Assembly (NCBI GenBank): GCA_002733915.1
Contig: NVXN01000001.1
Span: 517,598-522,674 of the forward strand
DNA: 5,077 bases
Reading direction: 5' to 3'
From: Aequorivita sp.
Lineage (GTDB): Bacteria; Bacteroidota; Bacteroidia; Flavobacteriales; Flavobacteriaceae
Positions 1 through 5,077 of this stretch are shown piece by piece (positions within the stretch are counted from its first letter, which is position 1; every line of letters begins with the position of its first letter). Position numbers and translations under genes: made by a program. Below the pieces are notes generated by a model. The model had not been told where the DNA came from. It saw only the letters and a program-made list of their open reading frames with translations, and made no database searches.

Positions 1-1092
1 GGTCTTAAAAAAGGGTATGTTGAAACCGTTGACACAAGCAACAAGCTACTACACTTTAAAAGTGGTGAAATCATCACCTACGATAAACTAATTATTGCCT
101 CAGGTTCGGTAACAAATACGTTTGGTTGGGAAGGTCTAGAATTGAACGGCGTACAAGGTTTGGTGACAAAACAGGATTTGGAAAAACTCGAAAAAAATGC
201 ACCAAACAACAAAGAATGTCCCCGCGCGGTAATCGTCGGTGGCGGTTTGATAGGCGTTGAAATGGCCGAAATGCTCCGAACACGTGATATTGAAGTAACC
301 ATGCTGGTCCGTGAAGATGGGTTTTGGAGCAACGTCCTTCCAAAACAGGATGCCCAAATGATTTCAAAACATATACTATCACACGGAGTTGATCTAAGAC
401 ACAACGAACAACTTGATAAAATTTTGGGTGATGGCAAAGGCAACGTAGGTTCCGTTTTAACCAAAAAAGGCGAGGAAATTCCATGTAGTGTGGTTGGAAT
501 TACCACAGGCGTAAAGCCACAGATTTCTTTTTTGAAGAATTCAAAAATTGAAACCGATAAAGGTATTTTGGTAAACCGAAAACTGGAAACCAACATTGAA
601 AACGTATATGCCATTGGCGATTGCGCCCAACAGCGCGAGCCTATCGAGAACCGCCCACCCGTAGAGGCGGTTTGGTACACCGGCAGAATGATGGGCGAGA
701 CTTTGGCACAGACTATTTGCGGAAAACCCTTTGAATACAATCCCGGAAACTGGTTTAACAGCGCAAAGTTTTTTGACATTGAATACCAAACCTACGGCTG
801 GGTTTTTTCCGAAAACAAAATGAAAGATTACGAAGCTCAGTTTCATTGGAAATGCGCGAGCAATCTACGCTGTGTAACTATTTCATACAATAAAAATTCA
901 AATGAATTTCTAGGAATAAACACCTTTGGAATACGTATGAAACACGAAGTTTTTGATAAATGGTTGAATGAAAAAAGAACTGTTGATTATGTAATCCAAA
1001 ACCTCAGACAAGCCAATTTCGACCCTGAATTTTATAAAAAGTATGAAGCGGAAATTCAATCAATATTTTTAAACCAATCCGTAAACATTTAA
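1..1092 (+). CDS. NAD(P)/FAD-dependent oxidoreductase, C-terminal 363 residues (5' end outside window)
   Basis: A flavoprotein of the pyridine nucleotide-disulfide oxidoreductase superfamily, expected to move electrons between NAD(P)H and a partner through FAD in the cytoplasm. The frame is open from base 1, so the start lies upstream. In window numbering I see the 'YDKLIIASGS' segment (residues 27-36), which usually ends the first FAD half. Next comes a complete NAD(P)-binding Rossmann turn G80-x-G82-x-x-G85 followed by E87, then the second FAD motif 'AIGDCAQ' with D207. A C-terminal domain of about 150 residues follows. The N-terminal FAD-binding turn, probably some 80 residues, is missing, so I cannot tell whether a redox CxxxxC pair exists; none is seen in the visible part. 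The second Rossmann strand ends in V103-R104-E105, so NADH versus NADPH is undecided. The stop is 4 nt before the iron-sulfur membrane protein, so the two are surely co-transcribed and probably partners. The superfamily is certain; the substrate is unknown. Confidence 0.93.
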   Translation, partial: GLKKGYVETVDTSNKLLHFKSGEIITYDKLIIASGSVTNTFGWEGLELNGVQGLVTKQDLEKLEKNAPNNKECPRAVIVGGGLIGVEMAEMLRTRDIEVTMLVREDGFWSNVLPKQDAQMISKHILSHGVDLRHNEQLDKILGDGKGNVGSVLTKKGEEIPCSVVGITTGVKPQISFLKNSKIETDKGILVNRKLETNIENVYAIGDCAQQREPIENRPPVEAVWYTGRMMGETLAQTICGKPFEYNPGNWFNSAKFFDIEYQTYGWVFSENKMKDYEAQFHWKCASNLRCVTISYNKNSNEFLGINTFGIRMKHEVFDKWLNEKRTVDYVIQNLRQANFDPEFYKKYEAEIQSIFLNQSVNI

Positions 1093-1096
1093 TCAT

Positions 1097-2683
1097 ATGA
1101 GTATTGTGCAACGAAATATGTCGCTTACGGGAGAACCGCCAAAAACCATAAATACACAACAAAAGCTCGCCTCTGCCATAGGTTTGATAGGTTTGTCCAT
1201 ACTTTTTTTGGCCTTATTAAATGTAAACTTTCCAAATAAAACACTTTGGCTCACTGCCTCCTTAATAATGATGGGAGGAGGAACCATCTGGTTTTCCACG
1301 GCAGCATATTTAAACAAACACGAAGGTATTAAAAATGACGGCGTGTATTTTAAATCGCTCACTTCGAAGGGATTTTGGGCTTGGGCTTTAGGTGTTATCC
1401 TCACCCTATTTTATGTGGTACTTTATTGGTTTCCGCAGTATTTGGGGTTAGTGAAGAATGGTGAAAACAAGGGAATAGTAGCACTTTTTGACCCCTTGAG
1501 CAAATTGCTGAACGGTGGCCCCGCAAGTCAATGGTTTGTTTACGGAACCCTTTATACCTTGGCAATTTTGGCATTTGGGATAAAATTCATCTTAAAATAC
1601 CGCCACAATAAATACGAGAAATTGCGAACCTATTCTGTGATGTTCTTTCAATTGGGTTTCGCGTTTTTGATTCCCGAACTCATGCTGAGATTAAACAGTG
1701 AATCCTTTTCTCTTCCCTATTACGATCTTAAAAATATCTGGCCGCTCAATTACTACAATTTTGAGCAATACCGCGTAGATCAATTTATTTCGGCTGGCGA
1801 TATTGGCTTGGCATTGTTGATTTTTGGAATTGTTTCTATTTTTATCATTACCCCAATTCTGACCTACAAATACGGAAAACGTTGGTATTGCTCGTGGGTC
1901 TGCGGCTGTGGCGGACTGGCCGAAACCGCCGGTGATCCATTTCGGCATTTAAGTGATAAACGGCAGATAGCTTGGAAGGTAGAGCGTTGGGTAATACACA
2001 GTGTTTTGGTTTTTGTGGTTTTGATGACAACGGCCGTAGTCCATAGCTATTTGGGCGATAACAGTTCAAAATATTGGTTGACCAAAGATGTATTCCTGAT
2101 TTCCGTAGCAGTAATCTTGACGGTAATTTTTGTGGGGACATTTATTTATAAAAGAGAAGAATTACAGAAAGACGCCCGTTTGGGAGCAATTGGTTACTTC
2201 TTGATTATAATTACATTGATAGGTTTTCATTATTTTTCAGGAAAAACCCTGTTTCTTTTTGAAGCCGAAACCCTTCGACAAAGCTATGGTTTTTTAATCG
2301 GGGCCGTTTTTAGCGGGGTGATTGGCGTAGGTTTTTACCCAATCTTCGGAAACCGCGTTTGGTGTCGTTTCGGTTGCCCGATGGCTGCAATTCTTGGTTT
2401 TCAGCAACGGCTTTTTTCGCGTTTCAGAATAACGACCAACGGCGGACAATGCATCAGCTGCGGCAATTGTTCCACCTATTGCGAAATGGGCATCGATGTA
2501 CGCGCTTATGCGCAAAAAGGTGAAAACATTGTACGTTCCAGTTGTGTGGGCTGCGGAATCTGTTCTGCAGTTTGCCCGCGTGGGGTATTGAAACTTGAAA
2601 ACGGTCCTCTGGAAAAAAGAATTGATTCCAACGAAATCCTTTTGGGAAATGATGTTGATTTGATGAATTATGTGAATAAATGA
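1097..2683 (+). CDS. Polytopic membrane 4Fe-4S protein, NosR/NapH/CcoG-like (528 aa)
   Basis: A membrane-embedded electron-transfer protein. Hydrophobicity by eye gives about ten helices, near residues 24-42, 49-71, 92-112, 146-166, 178-197, 235-256, 298-318, 331-351, 363-380 and 397-417. After helix 6 comes a cysteine motif C265-x3-C269-G-C271, and after helix 10 comes C423-x3-C427-P. These match in position the paired CxxxCP motifs of NosR, NapH and CcoG. A C-terminal ferredoxin domain follows: C452-x2-C455-x2-C458-x3-C462, then C483-x2-C486-x2-C489-x3-C493-P, enough for two 4Fe-4S clusters. The first motif has G where P is usual, and the first ferredoxin motif ends C-E rather than C-P. The ATG at 1097 directly follows the FAD gene and gives a sensible hydrophilic leader; an alternative ATG lies at 1118. 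I infer that it accepts electrons from the upstream flavoprotein and passes them to quinone or a periplasmic acceptor. It is longer and has more helices than typical NapH or CcoG, so the exact subfamily is open. Confidence 0.92.
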   Translation: MSIVQRNMSLTGEPPKTINTQQKLASAIGLIGLSILFLALLNVNFPNKTLWLTASLIMMGGGTIWFSTAAYLNKHEGIKNDGVYFKSLTSKGFWAWALGVILTLFYVVLYWFPQYLGLVKNGENKGIVALFDPLSKLLNGGPASQWFVYGTLYTLAILAFGIKFILKYRHNKYEKLRTYSVMFFQLGFAFLIPELMLRLNSESFSLPYYDLKNIWPLNYYNFEQYRVDQFISAGDIGLALLIFGIVSIFIITPILTYKYGKRWYCSWVCGCGGLAETAGDPFRHLSDKRQIAWKVERWVIHSVLVFVVLMTTAVVHSYLGDNSSKYWLTKDVFLISVAVILTVIFVGTFIYKREELQKDARLGAIGYFLIIITLIGFHYFSGKTLFLFEAETLRQSYGFLIGAVFSGVIGVGFYPIFGNRVWCRFGCPMAAILGFQQRLFSRFRITTNGGQCISCGNCSTYCEMGIDVRAYAQKGENIVRSSCVGCGICSAVCPRGVLKLENGPLEKRIDSNEILLGNDVDLMNYVNK

Positions 2684-2693
2684 CCAGTGGTCA
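2681..2693. other. 13-bp near-palindrome holding both convergent stop codons
   Basis: TGACCA-G-TGGTCA has perfect 6-bp arms around a single central base. The TGA at 2681-2683 ends the iron-sulfur membrane protein on the plus strand. The complementary TGA at 2693-2691 ends the DUF2784 gene on the minus strand. The one-base centre cannot form a stable hairpin loop and no T-tract follows on either strand, so it is not an obvious intrinsic terminator. Confidence 0.75.
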
Positions 2694-2704
2694 GTGGTCA
2701 GTGG
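2685..2704. repeat. Heptamer tandem repeat, CAGTGGT x 3 (last copy lacks the final T)
   Basis: Copies start at 2685, 2692 and 2699; the third ends in A at 2705 instead of T. The array sits between two convergent genes and overlaps the last codons of the minus-strand gene. On the minus strand the unit reads ACCACTG, so neighbouring copies create TGA at 2700-2698 and at 2693-2691, in two different frames because the period is 7. Similar heptamer runs seem familiar to me from intergenic regions of flavobacterial genomes, but that is recollection, not a search. Confidence 0.85.
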
Positions 2705-3089
2705 AATGATTGTTAGTTTTTCCTTTTAAAAAATTTTCCCAAAGGGAACAAAACAAAGCTAGTAGCGTAAAAATTAGTGTCAATATTTCCACGAGTTGTG
2801 AATTTGGCCGCCAGCCTGAAAACGTTTCCGCCAAAAAACTTATATAGCTATTTGGAAGATTGGTTTTACCCAACTGACGCAAAATAGCATAGTGCCAGTC
2901 TGTGAGAAAGCAATACCCAAAACCCTTCCAAATACCCAATACGACCCAAGAAAAAAGTGTAACCGTCAAAGTGAAAAGATGCAGTTTTCGTGTGCTGCTA
3001 TAAATCCAACCGAAAAGATTAAAAACAATGAGCACCGTATGAAAAACGATGAAGAACCAATTGCCGAGATGGAGCCAGAAATTTTCCAA
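2691..3089 (-). CDS. DUF2784-family small membrane protein (132 aa), TTG start
   Basis: A small integral membrane protein of unknown function. It has hydrophobic segments near residues 11-30, 38-57 and 99-117, and the signature 'GYCFLTDWH' at 58-66 followed by 'LGKTNLPNSYISFL' at 73-86. This pattern matches what I recall of DUF2784 proteins of Bacteroidota, where the signature is normally G-Y-C-P-L-T-D-W-H; here the proline is F61. The frame contains no ATG. The in-frame stop upstream is at 3116-3114 and the only usual start codon after it, ahead of the first helix, is the TTG at 3089. It stands alone on this strand, convergent with the iron-sulfur protein (7 nt between stops) and divergent from the glycosyltransferase at 3179. 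Its last residues (STDH) are encoded by the heptamer repeat. The family assignment is fairly sure; whether the gene is fully functional is less so, given the start and the substitution. Confidence 0.8.
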   Translation of the reverse strand: MENFWLHLGNWFFIVFHTVLIVFNLFGWIYSSTRKLHLFTLTVTLFSWVVLGIWKGFGYCFLTDWHYAILRQLGKTNLPNSYISFLAETFSGWRPNSQLVEILTLIFTLLALFCSLWENFLKGKTNNHSTDH

Positions 3090-3178
3090 GGTTATTTTTA
3101 ATTTTTTGAATTCTTAAATAGCTACAATTTAAAGTTTATTTTTCTGAAATTCGCATTTCATAAATCCCCTAGTTTTTA
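3090..3178. promoter_or_regulatory. Divergent AT-rich intergenic spacer, likely promoters for both flanking genes
   Basis: This 89-bp spacer lies between the starts of the DUF2784 gene and the glycosyltransferase pair, so both transcripts probably begin in or near it. I looked for the Bacteroidota -7 element TAnnTTTG with an upstream TTG. Only weak 4-of-6 matches appear: TACAATTT at 3123-3130 on the plus strand, and TAAATTGT in the same patch on the minus strand. No Shine-Dalgarno sequence precedes either gene, as is usual in this phylum. The promoter role is inferred from position, not from a convincing motif. Confidence 0.4.
3145..3160. repeat. Perfect inverted repeat TGAAAT-TCGC-ATTTCA
   Basis: Two 6-bp arms match exactly around a 4-base centre, 18 bp before the glycosyltransferase ATG at 3179. 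It could be an operator half-site pair or a small hairpin in the leader of the glycosyltransferase transcript. A repeat this short and AT-rich can also arise by chance. Confidence 0.4.
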
Positions 3179-3874
3179 ATGACCAAAATTATTAAAGTAA
3201 TAATTCCCGCCTATAACGAAGAAGCCTCTATAGGGAAAGTGATTGCTGAAATTCCGGATATGGTTTCAGAAATAATTGTGGTCAATAATAATTCTACGGA
3301 CAATACTGCCGAAGTTGCCAAAAAAACAGGTGCGACAGTACTGTTTCAACCAAAAACTGGATATGGCAACGCTTGCTTAAAAGGGATGGAATACATTTCA
3401 GAAGAAAAAACAAAACCAGAAATAGTAGTTTTTCTCGATGGCGATTACAGTGATTACCCTTCGGAGTTGCCGAAAATCGTAGCTCCTATTATAGAGAATA
3501 ATATAGATTTTGTAGTGGGTGCACGTGTAAAAGCATTGCGAGAAGCTGGTTCGATGACTTTTCCCCAGCGCTTTGGCAATGCATTGGCAACAAAGCTGAT
3601 GAAACTTTTTTTCAATTCAAAATTTACCGACTTGGGACCCTTTCGTGCCATTAAATATGAAAAATTGCTCGCCCTAAACATGGAGGACAAAACCTATGGC
3701 TGGACCGTAGAAATGCAACTGAAAGCTTTGAAAAAGAAATTTACATATGCTGAAGTGCCCGTAAAATATAAAAACCGCATTGGGGTCTCCAAAGTTTCGG
3801 GTACGGTAAAAGGTGCTATCTTTGCGGGCGTAAAAATCCTTAGCTGGATCTTTAAATACAGTTTCAAAAAATGA
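3179..3874 (+). CDS. Family 2 glycosyltransferase, polyprenyl-phosphate sugar synthase-like (231 aa)
   Basis: A GT-A fold glycosyltransferase, probably moving a sugar from a nucleotide-sugar to a lipid or glycan acceptor at the inner face of the membrane. The N-terminus 'VIIPAYNEEASIGKVI' (7-22) is the standard GT2 opening. The metal-binding DxD is D87-G-D89. Further family marks are 'TDLGPFRA' (150-157), 'YGWTVEMQ' (173-180) and 'R200-x-G-x-S-K205', all typical of the dolichyl-phosphate glucose/mannose synthase-like branch. At the usual nucleotide-binding aspartate the sequence reads 'VVNNNSTD' (34-41), N36 where D is common. There is no clear transmembrane anchor; the C-terminal stretch 213-229 is hydrophobic with lysines and may be peripheral. 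The ATG at 3179 sits directly before the conserved strand, so the start is secure. The last four bases (ATGA) overlap the start of the next glycosyltransferase, indicating translational coupling. Donor and acceptor sugars cannot be read from sequence. Confidence 0.93.
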   Translation: MTKIIKVIIPAYNEEASIGKVIAEIPDMVSEIIVVNNNSTDNTAEVAKKTGATVLFQPKTGYGNACLKGMEYISEEKTKPEIVVFLDGDYSDYPSELPKIVAPIIENNIDFVVGARVKALREAGSMTFPQRFGNALATKLMKLFFNSKFTDLGPFRAIKYEKLLALNMEDKTYGWTVEMQLKALKKKFTYAEVPVKYKNRIGVSKVSGTVKGAIFAGVKILSWIFKYSFKK

Positions 3875-5077
3875 TTCTTGAATCAATAATCATTGCCGTT
3901 TATTCCATTGCCCTGCTCCTCATTTTTATGTATGCCTTGGCGCAGTTGAATTTGTTATTCAACTATTTAAAGGCTCGAAAAAGCAATAAAAATTCACCCA
4001 TATTTGATTTTTCAAATGAAGAAGAAGTCCCGTTGGTTACCATCCAACTTCCGGTTTATAACGAGCTTTATGTTATGGAACGTCTGCTGGATAATATAGC
4101 CGAAATTGATTACCCAGCAGAAAAGTTGGAAATACAAGTGCTTGACGACAGCACCGATGAATCTTTTGAGGAAACCGCAAGGCACATTAAAGCGCTTCAG
4201 AAAACAGGGTTGGACATTCATCATGTAACGCGTGAAAACCGTAAAGGTTTTAAAGCTGGCGCGCTGAAAGAAGGCTTAAAAACTGCCAAAGGCGAATATA
4301 TAGCTATTTTTGATGCAGATTTTCTTCCAAAGAAAAATTGGTTAAAAAATACCATTCCATATTTTAAAGATGAGAAAATTGGAGTGGTGCAAACCCGCTG
4401 GGGGCATTTAAACCGTGACTACTCCATACTTACGCGTGTTCAGGCGTTTGCGCTCGATGCGCATTTCACTTTGGAACAGGTGGGCCGAAACAGCAAAGGG
4501 CATTTTATAAATTTCAATGGAACGGCGGGCGTTTGGCGAAAGGAATGCATTCTGGACGCCGGTAACTGGGAAGGCGACACACTTACCGAAGATTTGGACC
4601 TCAGCTATCGTGCACAGCTTAAAAACTGGAAATTTAAATATTTGGAGGAAGTAGAAACGCTAGCTGAGCTTCCCATTGTCATCAGTGCGGCACGTTCACA
4701 ACAATTCCGGTGGAACAAAGGAGGGGCGGAGAATTTCCAAAAAATGGCATGGCGGATTTTTAAAAGCCAAGATATCTCTGCGAAAACCAAAATACACAGC
4801 TTTCTGCATTTGCTAAACAGCACCATGTTTTTGAACATTTTGATAGTGGCTATTTTAAGCATCCCGATGCTTTACATCAAAAACGAATACGAACATTTGA
4901 AATTGTACTTTTATGTGATGAGCTTTTTCGTGGCAAGTACGATTATTTTTTTCATCTGTTATTGGTTTACCTACAAAGCTATGTATGGTGGTGGCTTTAA
5001 ACATTTTTTGAAATATTCAGCTATGTTTTTCACCTTCTTTTCAGTAGCAATGGGCTTTTCACTACACAATTCCATTG
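3871..5077 (+). CDS. Processive membrane glycosyltransferase, cellulose/mannan synthase-like GT2 (first 402 residues, 3' end outside window)
   Basis: A membrane-bound GT2 of the bacterial cellulose-synthase-like group, related to plant CSLA/CSLC-type glucomannan and glucan synthases. It would polymerise sugar from a nucleotide donor on the cytoplasmic face and feed the chain through its membrane segments. It has one N-terminal helix (about 5-27), then the GT-A domain. That domain carries 'VTIQLPVYNE' at the start, D92-D93 in 'VLDDSTD', the metal-binding D148-A-D150, the catalytic-base motif T239-E240-D241, and the processivity motif Q277-Q278-F279-R280-W281. C-terminal helices follow near 319-336, 347-366 and 381-400. 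All canonical catalytic residues are present, so it should be active. The frame is still open at the window end, and probably one or more further helices are missing. The ATG at 3871 overlaps the preceding stop as ATGA. The product (glucan, mannan or other) is not determinable; no PilZ domain or cellulose accessory gene is visible in the window. Confidence 0.93.
   Translation, partial: MILESIIIAVYSIALLLIFMYALAQLNLLFNYLKARKSNKNSPIFDFSNEEEVPLVTIQLPVYNELYVMERLLDNIAEIDYPAEKLEIQVLDDSTDESFEETARHIKALQKTGLDIHHVTRENRKGFKAGALKEGLKTAKGEYIAIFDADFLPKKNWLKNTIPYFKDEKIGVVQTRWGHLNRDYSILTRVQAFALDAHFTLEQVGRNSKGHFINFNGTAGVWRKECILDAGNWEGDTLTEDLDLSYRAQLKNWKFKYLEEVETLAELPIVISAARSQQFRWNKGGAENFQKMAWRIFKSQDISAKTKIHSFLHLLNSTMFLNILIVAILSIPMLYIKNEYEHLKLYFYVMSFFVASTIIFFICYWFTYKAMYGGGFKHFLKYSAMFFTFFSVAMGFSLHNSI

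Noticed and set aside
78..779. Long open frame (233 codons) on the minus strand opposite the FAD oxidoreductase.
   Set aside because: It lies wholly antisense to a gene with clear FAD and NAD motifs. Its translation is rich in serine, proline and phenylalanine with no recognisable domain, which is typical of a codon-bias shadow.
2685..2704. Possible CRISPR remnant or mobile-element end because of the direct repeats.
   Set aside because: The units are 7 bp with no spacers, there are no terminal inverted repeats or transposase, and no target duplication is visible.
2736..2748. Hairpin TTCCC-AAA-GGGAA that on the minus strand is followed by AATTTTTT, resembling an intrinsic terminator.
   Set aside because: The stem is only 5 bp and lies inside the DUF2784 coding sequence, before its stop codon. 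It is explained by the codons for residues 115-120.
2892..3101. Plus-strand open frame of 69 codons across the DUF2784 gene.
   Set aside because: It is antisense to a gene with a recognised family signature and membrane segments. Its own translation is low in hydrophobic structure and shows no family features.
3114..3132. TTAAAT and ATTTAA arms separated by 7 bases in the divergent spacer.
   Set aside because: The arms are pure A/T and such matches are expected by chance in this AT-rich spacer.
4012..4862. Minus-strand open frames of 70 and 85 codons (4012-4224 and 4605-4862).
   Set aside because: Both are antisense to the cellulose-synthase-like gene, whose catalytic motifs are intact across the whole stretch; neither has recognisable content.

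Overview
The window looks like chromosomal DNA from a marine or environmental member of the Bacteroidota, most likely Flavobacteriaceae. Three things suggest this: the AT-rich composition, the lack of Shine-Dalgarno motifs in front of genes, and protein families whose sequence style is typical of flavobacteria (a DUF2784 protein, a 'YGWTVEMQ'-type family 2 glycosyltransferase, and a cellulose-synthase-like glycosyltransferase). The assignment is recognition from memory, not a search.

Layout. (1) Positions 1-2683, plus strand: a two-gene redox operon. It holds the 3'-part of an NAD(P)/FAD-dependent oxidoreductase and, 4 nt downstream, a polytopic membrane protein with about ten predicted helices, two NosR/NapH/CcoG-type cysteine motifs and a C-terminal pair of 4Fe-4S clusters. 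Together they look like a route from a pyridine nucleotide through FAD into a membrane iron-sulfur chain; the terminal acceptor is not visible. (2) Positions 2681-2705: a convergent junction with three copies of the heptamer CAGTGGT. A 13-bp near-palindrome there supplies the stop codons of both converging genes. (3) Positions 2691-3089, minus strand: a small DUF2784 membrane protein with no ATG start. (4) Positions 3090-3178: a divergent AT-rich intergenic spacer with one perfect short inverted repeat. (5) Positions 3179-5077, plus strand: two glycosyltransferases joined by an ATGA overlap. The first is a soluble GT2 resembling polyprenyl-phosphate sugar synthases. The second is a membrane-bound processive GT2 resembling cellulose/mannan synthases, and it runs off the right edge.

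How the genes work together. The two glycosyltransferases are probably translationally coupled and act in the same envelope or exopolysaccharide glycan pathway. The redox pair is a separate unit. Nothing here is a clearly unprecedented system. The most worthwhile leads are the poorly characterised FAD/polyferredoxin pair with its altered first cysteine motif, the heptamer repeat that ends two genes, and the coupled glycosyltransferase pair.
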